This document shows, one piece after another, positions 37,479 through 48,958 of a DNA stretch of 64,000 nucleotides. Position numbers and translations under genes: made by a program. Source of the stretch: Metarhizium brunneum (lineage: Eukaryota; Ascomycota; Sordariomycetes; Hypocreales; Clavicipitaceae); the NCBI RefSeq assembly GCF_013426205.1, contig NC_089425.1:1488001-1552000 (forward strand), given 5' to 3'. Below the pieces are notes generated by a model that did not search any database, had not been told where the DNA came from, and saw only the letters and a program-made list of their open reading frames with translations. Position 1 is the stretch's first letter, and the number at the start of each line of letters is the position of its first letter.

Positions 37479-38070
37479 GGCCGTATCAGCTTGGAGGCTG
37501 TGGTTGGGGGATGTGTACACTGTAGAATGTCGAAGGAAGTGTCACTGGGAGGAGGCAAGTTGTTCTTGCGGGACGTCGTCCATTTTCACCAGATGCATCG
37601 GCGGGCGAAACGCCACGGTCGAGATACATATGTATGCAACACGGTTTTGCACCAATCGTGGTTACGACATGTGGACGTCGTCAAGTTGTACTCGCAGTGG
37701 AGTCGGCTTGACTTCTGCTGAAGGTGCGGGAAGGTATGGGTGCCAGCTGGGTGCTAACCATATCTGGCTAAAAACTAGGCAGGAAGGCGGGGTATAATGT
37801 AACGCGGGGTAGCTCCATGCTGCTTGCGCCTGCCCATCTGTACATCTGTCCAATATCACAGGTCTCGGCTGTACAATGTATGGCGCAGGCACGGCCCACT
37901 GACCCCTTCACGGAGAGCATTTGCCATTCAACCAATATGGATCCCGTTACTCGCACATCGTGCATTTCCAAACTGGCATAAGCTTGGCTAGACCCTCATA
38001 TGTCGGTGTTCCTACAACTCACAAACCTTGTACCAATTCATTACTTCTTTTGGTAACCGCAGAGAGTTCG
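37479..38070. promoter_or_regulatory. Bidirectional promoter region between ALDH and the Zn2Cys6 regulator
   Basis: This 592-bp region separates divergent start codons. It contains a GGCG-N7-CGCC inverted repeat at 37600-37614, a conceivable dimer site. No experimental or comparative support is available from sequence alone. Co-regulation by the adjacent regulator is inference. Confidence 0.35.
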
Positions 38071-39501
38071 ATGGACAGCCCTTCCGGTCCTTCGTCGGCC
38101 AACCGGGATTTACAACCCTCGATTCGGCGCAGCAGGGTCGTCGAGGGATCATGCTGGACTTGTCGAAAACGCCGGGTCAAATGCGATATCCGAAAACCGT
38201 CGTGTACGCGGTGTCTCGATGCTGAGCAGCCTTGTTCATACAGCGCCACTCCCCCTATCAAATGGGTTGGGGGCATTTCGTCCCGTAGACGTCTCGCCAG
38301 TGTCGGCAATCCTTCTGCATTCCGTGGGTTGAGTCTGCCAGGCTCGGTCTCTCCCAGTACCCAGCCCCTGGATAGAAGTGAACTGAGGCTGTATTTTTCT
38401 GATGTCGTCCTGCCTCGTTTTGTCGTCAACGAGTCGATAGAATGGGACTTGGATGGCGTGCTGCAAAATGAGTCGCTCCTTGAAGCCGTCACGGCGGTTT
38501 CTCAAGCACACTACGCTCGCTATTCGAAAGTGGATGTATACGATGTTACAGCTGTCCGCAAAAACGCCCGGTATACTGCGATTGAGGCCTTTCGACGGTG
38601 TTTGCAACAAGGCTTGCAATCTGATGGCTCTGTGCAGATGCTTTTTGCCGTTAATATCCTCTTCTGTATGCTCGATGGCATGATAGAGCCTTCTGACGAG
38701 CACAACGCTTCGACATGCCATCTACGCGGCGGTTGGGCTATATTACACAATTGGCCAAACACCCCGACAAGAATGCTCCTACAGGACGGTCTGCAAGCTC
38801 ACCTGCTGTCGATTTATGGCACCATGGATCTCGTACATGCCTTGCTCAGTGGCGATAAGCCCTTCTTCCAGTCCACCATATGGGTCATGTTTTCCGGTCT
38901 GCAGACCTGGTTTGGCAGACTGCCAGCTGGTGACAGATTTTTGGAGATTCTAACAGCCTTCGCAGACATGGCGTCACTTGGCAATTTAGTCCATGCTAGT
39001 CTGCCTCTCGACAGTGTAAGCCTGGTGTCGAAATGTTTGACAAAAATCGAGGCTATCTTCGATTCAAGGGATATGCAGGATAACAGGGAGTATTTCGGTC
39101 GAACAAATACGTCCCCACCTTCTCCATGGGCAACTTTCTGCTCAATCTACGAAATCTGCGGAGTCATATACTTGCAAAGGGCTTTGCGATTGCGGCCTGC
39201 AGACGACGAGGTGGTCCAGAGAGCAGCTCGACGCGGAGTTGAAAAGGTGATTGACCCAAACCTTCCCGGGATCATGCGTCACTGTGTTATCTTCCCAATG
39301 TTGGTCATTGGCAGCCACTGCACCTTGGCCCAGGATCGCCAGGCCATCCTTCAGGCTCTCTCCCCAAGCAGTTCGTATCTCAGCTTCGGAAATATGCAGT
39401 TGATGGCCGATTTCTTGAGAGAAACCTGGGCCCGAGAGGCAACCAATAAGAATTGGTGGGATCTTTTTTCTTCGTTATCTGAGAAGGCTTTTCTCTTCTA
39501 A
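38071..39501 (+). CDS. Zn(II)2Cys6 transcription factor, 476 aa
   Basis: This intronless gene starts at MDSPSGPSS; the frame is open further upstream but without an ATG. The DNA-binding cluster has the canonical spacing C28-X2-C31-X6-C38-X6-C45-X2-C48-X6-C55 with a basic RKRRVKC core. The rest (about 100-476) looks like the Fungal_trans_2 type of regulatory region, helical with no further motif. Nuclear location is expected. The gene lies between the ALDH (divergent) and a permease (same strand, 559 bp downstream). This is the usual layout for a pathway-specific regulator of a small cluster. Targets and inducer are unknown. Confidence 0.92.
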   Translation: MDSPSGPSSANRDLQPSIRRSRVVEGSCWTCRKRRVKCDIRKPSCTRCLDAEQPCSYSATPPIKWVGGISSRRRLASVGNPSAFRGLSLPGSVSPSTQPLDRSELRLYFSDVVLPRFVVNESIEWDLDGVLQNESLLEAVTAVSQAHYARYSKVDVYDVTAVRKNARYTAIEAFRRCLQQGLQSDGSVQMLFAVNILFCMLDGMIEPSDEHNASTCHLRGGWAILHNWPNTPTRMLLQDGLQAHLLSIYGTMDLVHALLSGDKPFFQSTIWVMFSGLQTWFGRLPAGDRFLEILTAFADMASLGNLVHASLPLDSVSLVSKCLTKIEAIFDSRDMQDNREYFGRTNTSPPSPWATFCSIYEICGVIYLQRALRLRPADDEVVQRAARRGVEKVIDPNLPGIMRHCVIFPMLVIGSHCTLAQDRQAILQALSPSSSYLSFGNMQLMADFLRETWAREATNKNWWDLFSSLSEKAFLF

Positions 39502-40060
39502 CCGGCTATCGTGGATGCGGCCGATAAGAGCCTTAGTCCGTTGAAGACAACCGGAAGCTGTTCGAACGCCTGAAAATGTGAGGCGTCAGCATCTTAATGA
39601 ATAGGGAAAAAGGAGGAATTAGGGTTAACAGGGCCGGATGTACTATGCCATGCGCAAGACCCGTTTCGATTCCTACGTTTCATTCATCGTGCATATCGCC
39701 ATCCATCTTCTCGTCTGGTCGGGGCCGCTATGCTCGCCGAGCGCCCCCATGTGGTGACATTGCGCCCGGCGTTCCCCGTCCAAGTCTTGTCGATTCGTTG
39801 CGCGTCATCCAATTAACTTGTAACTTGGTTGCCATGGCCCATCACTCACCCTGCCGATTTTGGGATACATTTGGGCACTGCATGCTAGTGCATGGTGGCG
39901 TCTAGCATGCGGCTCGCACGGCTCAGATATGTCACACATTCCATCCAAGAGGACGGAATACAGGATCCAAAAGCATGAGCGACCATGATAAGAAACTTAC
40001 CGTCTGCACACGTTGACCTCTGCTCAACACCCTGCACCACTTCAGCTTGGCACAACGACA
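39502..40060. other. Intergenic region, promoter of the permease
   Basis: No gene is seen in this 559-bp stretch. The stretch upstream of 40061 stays open in frame without an ATG. Confidence 0.5.
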
Positions 40061-41982
40061 ATGTCAGATGCGTTAAACGAGAAGAAGGCGTCGCTCTCGG
40101 AAGCAGAACGAGCCCTCGTTTCCAGCACACAACAGCGCAAAGAGGACAACGAGCTAGTTGCACTTGGATATGAGCCGGAACTTCGTCGCAATCGCTCCCT
40201 CTACACCATCTTATTTCAGGTGCTTGCTATCACTGCTGTACCATTCGGTGAAGGTACTGCCTTGACCAGCGCAATTTACGGCGGCGGCCAGCTAGCATAC
40301 TTTGTGGGATGGATTGTTGTATGTCTGCTTGATCAGTGTGTCGCCGTCTCTCTGAGTGAGATTGCATCAAAGTTCCCAACGTCATCTGGGCCGTCTTAGT
40401 AGGAGCCTCTAAACCCTGGGTCAAAATGCAAATACATAAAATACTAACAACTTACCAAGTTGGTCGTTTCAGCTGCTTCCCGAAGGTCGTGCCCGGACAA
40501 TCTTTTCCTTCATCACGGGCTGGGTTTGGCTGATCGGCAATATTACCATTTGCCTCAGCGTGAACTTTGGCACAGCATCACTCATTGCTGGCACGGCCAC
40601 CATCTACCATCCGGACTGGCTAGCATCCGACTGGCAACTACTGCTTATCTTCTATGCCGTCTGCCTGGGTACTTTTCTTATCTGCGCATTCGGAAACAGG
40701 TTCCTCCCTTACGTAGATGCAGTTGCATCGGTATGGAACGGCCTGACTATTCTGATCGTTTGTGTCGCGCTGTCGGTGACTGCCAATGCGGGACGCCATA
40801 GTGTGGCCGACGCCCTCGCCAACTACGACAAGAGTTTCTCTGGATGGGGCAATTTCACCTTCTTTATTGGCCTGCTTCCGACGGCCTACACTTTTTCAGC
40901 AATAGGCATGATCACGTCGATGGCGGAAGAAGTAGCGGACCCAGCCAGAGACGTTCCCACAGCGCTGAGTCTCGTCATACCTATTTCTGGGGTCGCGGGT
41001 CTGTTCTTCATCCTTCCGATATGCTTTACGGTAAGCCATGTCCTTTTTTAAGCGATTTTCTTTTTTTTAAGTGATTTTTTTCTTTTTTCTTTTTTTTCTT
41101 TTTTTTTTCTTTTTTCTTTCTTCTTTCGTTTTTTCTTTTTGTTTGCTCGAGGCCATACTTTCCCAGTTATGCCTAGCTAAAACAGCAAATGGCGCTTGGT
41201 ACTTTGCTTTTTCCTATTCCGGTTTTGTTCGTTCACATAGTTGCATGATAAAGTCTGGATATGAGTCTGCTGAACTGACATCTTTATAGATGCCCCCTCT
41301 TCAGGACATATTGAACGCCCCTCAAGCACAAGCAATGCCGTATGTTTTCCATACTGTAATGGGCACCCCGGGGGGAGGCTTAGCCCTCATGTTCTTCCTG
41401 CTGGGTGTTGCAGTATTTTGCTGTATCAGTATTACCACGGCTGCCTCTAGAACACTTTGGGCATTTGCACGGGATGGAGCAATCCCATTCTCAAGCATAT
41501 GGTCGAAGCTAATTGGTGATCAAGTACCTCTTACAGCTTTAGCACTGCTGACAGTGATTCAAATGTTGCTTGGTCTTGTCAATTTAGGAAGCACGAGCGC
41601 CTTCACAGCCTTTGCTTCTTGCGGAGTCATCGCACTTGCTGCAGCATACGCTATAGTCATTGCAATCTCTCTATCCACAGGACGAAAGGCCGTGTCAACT
41701 GCTCGATGGAGATGTCCTAGTTTCATCGGATATTTTGTCAACGTCGTCTCCATTGCCTGGGTCGCCTTTCAATTGGTCCTTTTCAGTATGCCTGCGGCTT
41801 TGCCAGTAACGGTGGTATCTATGAACTATGCTTCCGTCGTTCTTGTCGGGTTTATGTTCATATCTTTCGTTTACTACGTCGCTCATGGTCGAAAAGGTAT
41901 GTTCGCCAGCATATAATTTGTGCGGATGCGAGAACTGATATAATTAGTCTACAATGGAACCCCTGTCAGCGATGGTATATGA
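40061..41982 (+). CDS. APC-superfamily amino-acid/GABA/choline-type permease, 516 aa
   Basis: The exons are 40061-40398, 40460-41030, 41290-41896 and 41948-41982. The first join uses donor GTAGGA and acceptor ACCAAG and rebuilds SGPSYWSFQLLPEG, the conserved motif of this family. The short last exon adds VYNGTPVSDGI. About twelve hydrophobic segments are present. Family signatures include AVPFGEGTALTSAIYGGG near TM1-2 and SMAEEVADPARDVP before TM7-8, as in fungal GABA, polyamine and choline permeases (AA_permease_2, Uga4/Hnm1-like). It is a plasma-membrane uptake carrier by homology; the substrate cannot be read from sequence. The third intron (259 nt) is larger than usual and T-rich. Its place between a regulator and a decarboxylase-like gene suggests an amino acid or amine substrate (inference). 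Confidence 0.88.
41048..41137 (+). repeat. T-rich tract inside permease intron 2
   Basis: The tract consists of TTTTTTCTTTTT-type units within the 259-nt intron 41031-41289. It is probably expanded by slippage and may form part of an extended polypyrimidine stretch. Confidence 0.7.
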
Positions 41983-42778
41983 GACTTTGGTACCAATTGC
42001 AGATCTCACCGTATTGATAACAATACGGATGACCGTCCAGATCTCTATGGAGAGTTACTAGTCACTTGAGATACCCTACATACCGTGGCTAAGAAAGCCG
42101 CCGTGAATTTGAAAGGATTGTATTTACTCGTAAAGGAAAACTTGTCAACAGGGTCGCTTTGATCAAGGTTCTGAAATGGTTTTATGATACGCGGCTGTCC
42201 ATCCAATAGTATGGGACTGTGGTCGCATTTTTGCTAGTTCGGGTCTAGAAATGCCCAGGAAACCCCTGAGGCGGAAAGGTTCAACTGGCATTCCTCCCAA
42301 CCGTCCCTGTCTACCCAGATGTATAATCCGAAACCTCATTTAGGTAGGCGACAGTAACCTTTTCATAATGAACCCGGATCTGCAGTAGCGCAAGCATCCG
42401 CCAAGGCTTCCTATCATACATACATGGAAAAGTAGTTGACGTCTGTGCTCATCTCATTCTAGGACTAGCAGCCCTGCCTGTGAAGTGAGTCGAGTAAACA
42501 TTGCCCATAAATACCAACTCGGTGGATAAAATGGAAGAACTTCAATGTTGGATGTGGAACCGACAGTTATACTACCTAGGTAGTTAAACTACTTGGGCCC
42601 ATCTTGGTTACAATCTGTTCGATCAATTGCCATGCCAAGTACTTGGATAGGCCTGAATTTGCTGGCTAGGCACATACGCTAGAAGAAAAAACAGTTCATG
42701 AAAGAGGCTTTTTCTGTTTCAGCAAGACAAATCTGGAATACGCGAATACCCCCCCAAGCTTCAACGCGCCGAGCACCG
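41983..42778. other. Convergent intergenic region, no gene seen
   Basis: This is the 3' side of both the permease and the decarboxylase-like gene. A CCTAGGTAG-type palindromic patch lies near 42575. Nothing coding was found. Confidence 0.5.
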
Positions 42779-44149
42779 TCAAACCTCCGTCACAGTGCCC
42801 AACTTGGCCCGAAGCATAAGGTTCTTTTTAGCTGTCTCAGGATCAGCCTCCGGAACAAAGTCAATCTTGATCCCCTTGCGGAAAACCACGCAGTGAGTCG
42901 AGCCTCCGTGATGGAACATGCCAATCTGCTCGCCCTTCTCTACACGCGTGGGTTTACCCGTTTTGAACTTCTTCAAAATCTCACACGACGATACATCCGC
43001 CATGCCGACAAAGACGAGGCACACTCGGCCAACCGGGGGCTCTGCCTCAATGAAGAAAATTGCCCGGGCGGCGACGTGAGTGATGTACGCCTGAGCCTGA
43101 TCCGGCGCCGCCGGGTCGGGGTGGTTGCCGTCGAAGAAGCCGGTGATGGTAGGCTCCGAGAAGTATGTCCCGCGAATGACTTCTGTTCTGATGACATTGC
43201 CCGCGACAGGCGAGTGCCATCGATGATAGGAGGTGGCGCTCAGGAAGGCCTGGTAGATGGTGCCGCCGACAAAGTCTTCGGTCCAGGAGTGGCCGTCGAG
43301 CATCTCGGAGAGCGAGTATGGCTGGCCTTTGAGCCAGAAGCTGTCGCGCCTCTTGACGTTTATCTGCCTCTGGTATGCTCTCGACTCACACGCGTTGGCT
43401 AGAATTTCGGGCTGCTTGGGGGACGCAACGGGGCGGAGATTGTCGATGTCTTTGAACTGACGGACGAAGAAGTCGTCCCAGGACTTGAACCCCCAATGGA
43501 CAGGGTCGCCCTCGGGGTCGCAAATGAAAAGCTCTGGGAATTTGCGGTCTACTCCATCGACGTTTGTGTCTTTCTCAATGGCCGTGAGTGCCGGCTCGCT
43601 GAGCCACATGTTTTCCTTAGTAGTGATGACGTACAGCGAGTCCGAGGTCATTAGAACCTCCTCTTTCCAAGTATTCAAAATTGCCTTGAACTTTTCGTTG
43701 ACCTCCTCCTTCAGGAAAAACGCATATCCGCTGGGCGTGGCCATGGGCCAGTCAAGAACGGTATTAAAAGGGAACCCAATAAGGCCAATATCGTACCCCG
43801 CCTTGCTCCATTCGGGGGCTTTCGTAGTCATGACCACGCCGAAGAGTTGGAGAAGATGGTCGATGTCTCGAATCTGTCTGTTGCCAACCGGATCAGAGAG
43901 GTAAGGCTCCTTGTTTGGAACCTCGGAGAGCATGGCCGACGCCAACATGCGGAGATCGGGGCGGCTTTCAATCAGTTTCCTAAGGTCTTCGACTTCATTG
44001 GGAAGAGTCAGAGGCTCACGTCTCTTGTCGACTTCCTTGACCAGGTGCTTGAGCCAGTCGATCATGATGACGCGGTTCTTGGGCAGCCAGCCGCCGTGGC
44101 GGTATGGCACATGAACTACGGGCGCCATGACTGCAGCAGTGCGTGACAT
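42779..44149 (-). CDS. Phosphatidylserine-decarboxylase-like pyruvoyl enzyme, possible amino-acid decarboxylase, 456 aa
   Basis: This single-exon gene has an alternative in-frame start at Met8. The C-terminal half carries the PSD-family core: CESRAY (254-259), the His motif SYHRWHSP (307-314), GTYFSEP, AARAIFFIEAE (360-370), LVFVGMADVSSCE (378-390) and GMFHHGGST (410-418). Ser417 of GGST is the predicted self-cleavage site that yields the pyruvoyl cofactor on a ~40-residue alpha chain. There is no transmembrane or mitochondrial sequence, unlike Psd1. The long N-terminal domain (1-240) is that of the soluble fungal PSD-like group, which includes the L-tryptophan decarboxylase PsiD of psilocybin-producing mushrooms. 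This makes an amino acid a more likely substrate than phosphatidylserine. The link to the nearby permease, regulator and ALDH is inference. Confidence 0.85.
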   Translation of the reverse strand: MSRTAAVMAPVVHVPYRHGGWLPKNRVIMIDWLKHLVKEVDKRREPLTLPNEVEDLRKLIESRPDLRMLASAMLSEVPNKEPYLSDPVGNRQIRDIDHLLQLFGVVMTTKAPEWSKAGYDIGLIGFPFNTVLDWPMATPSGYAFFLKEEVNEKFKAILNTWKEEVLMTSDSLYVITTKENMWLSEPALTAIEKDTNVDGVDRKFPELFICDPEGDPVHWGFKSWDDFFVRQFKDIDNLRPVASPKQPEILANACESRAYQRQINVKRRDSFWLKGQPYSLSEMLDGHSWTEDFVGGTIYQAFLSATSYHRWHSPVAGNVIRTEVIRGTYFSEPTITGFFDGNHPDPAAPDQAQAYITHVAARAIFFIEAEPPVGRVCLVFVGMADVSSCEILKKFKTGKPTRVEKGEQIGMFHHGGSTHCVVFRKGIKIDFVPEADPETAKKNLMLRAKLGTVTEV

Positions 44150-46189
44150 GTCTTGCGATGTGAATGTGTTTCGAAATTCAGGCCAACGGGAGCGACCTTT
44201 TCCAAAAAATTCTGTTGAGGGAAGATGATTTGGAGCATTTGGCCTGGACGAAAGAGGCTTTTATACACGACATATCCCCCGCTTCAGCCGTCCGGAATAG
44301 CCGTGGCCATGATGTTGTAGTCTCTTTCCGCAGTCACGAGACAACACCGGACAAGTTGCTGCAGGTTTGAGGAAGCGTCCATTTCAGCCAGCCACTCACA
44401 CTGTCACCGACTCACATGCGGCCCAAAGGCTGTTGGTCTTTGTTCGCTCTTTCCGGACACATACATACTGCGGGGTTGCGCATATGCATTACACGGCAAA
44501 CGAAGAGGACTGTGAGACATGGTTTCTTCACAGACAAGTTTCTGAAAGCCAAAAGTCCCAGAAGGCGTTGCCTACCGACGTTGCGCGGCGATGTTGGTGT
44601 GGATGGCTGCCCATGCGTGTTTTGCCGCATCAGGACAGATTCCTCGATGTACTTGAGGACCATGCTTGGTCGTACTCTAAAGAGGCAAGCGAATGCAGTC
44701 TTCAACAGGTATCTTGATGCCTACACAAGAGTCTATCTGTGTAGCCGGAGCTGGACTTGTGCCGTGGCCGGGTGCCGGGTGCCGGGTTTGCCGCAAAAAT
44801 GATCAAACTACAGTGCAACACCAAGTTGCTCCATCGCAAACTATTCATGGTTGGGCATACATTTGTAATCTCTGCATTGCATCCGTGGCTACGTTGTATA
44901 CGGCCAACAACATTGCATCGCTGTTTGTGAAGCCGCTTTCATACGGGGCAAAGCTGGTGATGAGTGCATCGGGTGGTCTTGAATACGTCGACGCTTAGGC
45001 AGCTTCCCTATTCTTCTGGTCGCACAGTTTTCCGTCATGTCTTCCCACCACCGGCAGCATGAGCCCTGGCTGCAGATTCAACGATCAGCTGTGAGGGAGG
45101 AGTACCCTTGGTGCACAAGGGACGACGACTTTTATATACTCTTGTCAAGGTGCTGTAGCTTAGCGCATTACTTTCGGCGTGTACAGTTTGATGTGACGTC
45201 ACATCCTGGCGACCGCATAAGTGACTAGACGTCTTGTATGCGATAGCAACGTCGGAGAGGGAGAAGTCGGAGCCAGCTTCAAGTTCATCCAGAGTGTACT
45301 GCGCCACTTGATGCTGGTTTTTCTCATGCTCTCCCACGCTCTGGCGACGGCATGAAAAGGTCTCGACCAGAGTTGCATGTTGGCATTAAAAGGGGTCTAT
45401 GATCTTCCAGAGGCTTGTTTAAACTTCTGTCCATAAATCTGAACAGTAACCGTGCTAAGCGGTGCTTGACTTTTGCTCGGCGGTGAAAGAAGGATGCATG
45501 TATTCTAGCAAAGTTGACGGCATTACCGGACCACTTGATCCTTCAATGTCCAAGAAGCACAGCTGTAGACTATTGCGACTGCTGGAGTGCGTTTTGCTTA
45601 TACCCTTTCTTATACCCTTTCCGTGTTTGCCCGGTGACGTGCCAAAGGTCACCAGCTGAGCAGGGTCAGTGCCCTTCTGATAGGCTGCTCGGCTTGATAA
45701 TACGGATATATTTTCTTGACAAGGCATGCGTGAGGATGTTATTTGTCGTCGTGTTGCGAGTAGTTGGAGAGCTTGTCCAAGGTGTTGACGCCGCGTTAGT
45801 TGTTCACCGGGAAAGACGCCGCGAGGCTACGCCATTCAGTGCCACCTTTATCCGTTGATAGAGCACTTGAGATTAAAAGAATAATTGCTACTGTCGGTGT
45901 TGATTAAGAGAAAATAGAGGAAATATTCTAGAGGCTCGTCATTAATAATAACTATGGCAGCTAGAAAACTCTATGCACAGAGGCCAAATCTGGCTCAGAC
46001 TGCGAGTAGCCCCTGGGCAGCAACTGATTTCTCCCCATGGAATTCGGGGGATGTATCCGTCGGCGGATTGTGGGAAGAAGACATCGGTGAAAAGAAAAAG
46101 GCAGGTCCGTGTCGGCGCGGGCAGCCCATTCGTTGATTCAATGTTGGTGCCAGTCAAGTCAACACATGCCCGGAATAAGGCCAAGCGCT
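44150..46189. other. 2-kb intergenic region with a possible gene remnant
   Basis: No intact gene is seen. On the minus strand near 45240-45337 a short stretch reads QYTLDELEAGSDFSLSDVAI followed by AYKT. This resembles the start of MetX-like (homoserine acetyltransferase family) alpha/beta hydrolases, but homology stops after ~30 residues and no ATG is in frame. It is treated as a remnant. The rest contains only short unsupported frames. Confidence 0.35.
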
Positions 46190-47809
46190 TCAAGCCGCGG
46201 TGCCCTTGGGGAGAGTGACGACGGGTTCTGGTCCGTCTTCCTGCACCTTGTCAAACCAGATGCATTTCAGATCCTCGTCAATCGCAATGCCCAGCTGAAT
46301 GGGAACATTGTCCTCAAACCTGAACTCGGCACTCATTGGCTGGCTCGGACCTTGCGACACTTCCCTGTAAAGAGCGATGTATTTCTTCTGCTCGCATACG
46401 TGCTGGAAGGTAAGTGTAAAGACATAAGATCGATCCGAGCAGTCAATAAATAGCCGGTCGTCCCTGATCTGCATCATGAGGGATCCCCAGCCCGGATTCC
46501 GGTATTCGCCCGTATAAGTGTCCAGGGGCACGCTCTGGGGCTCTGGTTCTTTTATACCAGGGCAACGCTTCTGACGCTCCTCCTCGATTACCTTTTCCTC
46601 GCTGCCCATCTTTTTCTCCGGGATCGATTCGTGCACCACACCGTCCCAGTCGACTCTTTGGTCCTGGGCCACGCCCAAAAGTTCGTCGACGAATTCCTGC
46701 ATCAGGATCTCGGCGACGAAACACGCATGGTCCGAGTTGCCAAAGATGGCGCCTCCGAATTTCAGTTCCGGCACGAAGAAATGGCTCGTTGAGGAGCCGG
46801 ATATGCATCCGTCGTGAACGAAAATCATGTGGCCTCGGTAGTGGTGCACCTCCCAGCCTGTCGCGTACAGCGGCGGCGAGGAGAACGGTTTCGGGGCGTC
46901 GTCCGGGCTGATGATGATTCGCGGCTTCACGATCCCCCGGTAAACGGCTTCTGTGAACGGGCCCTCCTTGTTCATCATTGCCTTGACGTATTTGATGTAG
47001 TCGTTGACCGAGGACACGACGGAGCCGGCGCCCTGTGCCTCGGGGGAATCGGGGGTCATGAAGGTCAAGTACTTGCCGGCCGTCTCGTCCCACCAGTGTC
47101 CGGGGGAAATACGGTCTCCGAGTCCCTTGGCCCGCGCGCGTCCCGGCTGCAGGTTGCTCGAGGTCATGCCGAGTGGTTGGAAGAAGCGCTCTTCGAGAAA
47201 GTCGGCGAAGCTGAGACCTGTTTTCTTCTCCACCAGGTACGTGGCGACGGTGTACATGATGTTGCAGTAGATGAATTTGGAGCGGACTGGGGCTGCGGGT
47301 GCCAGGTTCCTGAGATTTCGCGTGAGGGACTGCGCGGTATCTGGGTTGTTGGACCTGACGCCCATATATGAATTGTCATGGCTGCCATGAGGAATTAGCC
47401 ACAGATCATGGATTGGCGAAAGGGGGAAGGAAAGGTGTCCTCACGCTGCCATTCCGCTCCGGTGACTGAGGATGTCTTCGACGGTAACGTCCTCGTAGCC
47501 TTGGCCAGGCATGACAAACTCGCCGAGCAATAGTTCGGCCATTTCGGCCCCATATTCGATGTCGGGATGCTTGTCGTCATGGACGAGCAGGGCAACGGAA
47601 GCAGCAGTGAGAGACTTGGAAGCGGAAGCAATGTCGAGAAGAGTATCGGTGGTCATTGGCTCTGGGGGTTCGAATGAGGCCATCCCGAAGGCCTTGGAGG
47701 CCATGGTACCATTGTGGGTAATGGCAATAGCAAGGCCAGGGACATGGTATTTCTTCATCAGGTCCTCTACGTGTGAGGAGAAGTTGTCAGAGCTGAACAA
47801 CTCCATCAT
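46190..47809 (-). CDS. Class C beta-lactamase-like serine hydrolase, 518 aa
   Basis: The exons are 47809-47445 and 47381-46190, joined across a 63-nt GT-AG intron (...HRSGMA-A-HDNSYMGV...). The start is placed at MMELFSSDNF because the domain begins there; the frame is open 57 codons further upstream, so a longer N-terminus is possible. Active-site motifs of the serine beta-lactamase/DD-peptidase fold are visible: SASK (Ser62, Lys65), YCN (160-162) and a KTG-equivalent HDGCISGSS stretch. The last ~130 residues match the C-terminal lipocalin-like extension seen in many fungal members. These enzymes act as esterases, lactonases, amidases or transacylases. The substrate is unknown. No signal peptide is seen from the chosen start. 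Confidence 0.88.
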
Positions 47810-48065
47810 GTAGTTGACGAGTTGCGATATTCCGTTGCGTTGAAGCGATATAACAGTTGAGGAATGTACAGCGACAGTAAGTTGCCGCCAGGAATGATTT
47901 TTGATGCCGGGCCACAGAGTTGAATGGGGGAAATTGACGGGTATGTATCTTGGCACTATGATTAGATGTGGTTCGTGCATTCAGAGCTCTTTCCAATTAT
48001 GCAGTGGGAGACAAACAGTATTTACGCAGACCAGGTACTTGGCCATCGCGCTACGAAAAAAAATA

Positions 48066-48119
48066 TACTACAGCATATTAGTGTATACTTCTCGACGGGC
48101 AGATATATTCTGTCACAGA
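48066..48119. repeat. Dispersed repeat, copy 1
   Basis: Within this span, TATTAGTGTATACTTCTCG and the following 25 bases match 62912-62955 at 39 of 44 positions in the same orientation. All five differences are C/T or G/A transitions. It is likely a remnant of a decayed transposable element. Confidence 0.75.
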
Positions 48120-48879
48120 CGGTGCACTGTCGTCGTGGAGGTGAGTAAGGCGCGATTCTAAATCGGGCAATGTGCTGTTGGCTTGTTGTCGAATCAACGA
48201 TTCGGCGATGCAGTGGCAGCCCACAAATGAAGCGTTAAAATGGGTCGTTCCAACTCGGGGTGACTCACAATCTCTTCAGTGCTTCCTCACAAGTTGTGGT
48301 ACTCGGCATTGCTGCTGCCTTGGAGGGGTCAACGGTTTGACAGCCGGCAGTCGAATTCCAAAAGTGAAAGGACTTGGCTGTCACTCAATGTTTGTACAGC
48401 TTTGAGGTAGCTCACCAAACATTATTGATATCATCTTTCCACTACTACAATCTGGGCGCTAGTGTTTTCTTATTCATCTCGGCAGCTATGCGTACATATG
48501 CCATTTGCCTGATTTGATGAATAACCTGTGTTTGATTGGCCAGGGCTCAGCGGCCCCTACTGGTACATATGTAGGTCAACTGGTCTCAGTGCTGGTTAGG
48601 TCTGGTTTCACCCTCTGCTGAGTCCTGACACTCCTAAGGGCACTGATCAGCGTGACGGCTTGCCAGCCCTTAACCAACAAGCTAGCCGTCTAAATATTAC
48701 ACAAAATTTATTCAGCCTGTGCATTGGCCTTAAGGTCTGGTCACGCTGTCAGCTGCCAGCCGCCGGCCAGCCGTCATCTGCTTAGTTGGCATCTGCTCAC
48801 ATCTCTATATATTGCTCCTAGGGCCCTTTGTTTTTTTTTCCCACAAAAAGTCCAAACAAGAAAACTTTTACACCCTCGC

Positions 48880-48958
48880 TTTCACACCCTTACACATCGT
48901 TCTCGAAAGCACGTTTGATACCCCCAATTTCACACCTTTACACCTCTTTCTCGCAAGC
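48880..48958 (+). repeat. Imperfect direct duplication (31 bp core)
   Basis: The segments 48880-48910 and 48928-48958 share TTTCACACC(C/T)TTACAC and TTCTCG, with 27 of 31 identical. The similarity extends weakly to the left. It lies in the pyrimidine-rich leader upstream of the helicase fragment. Confidence 0.65.
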
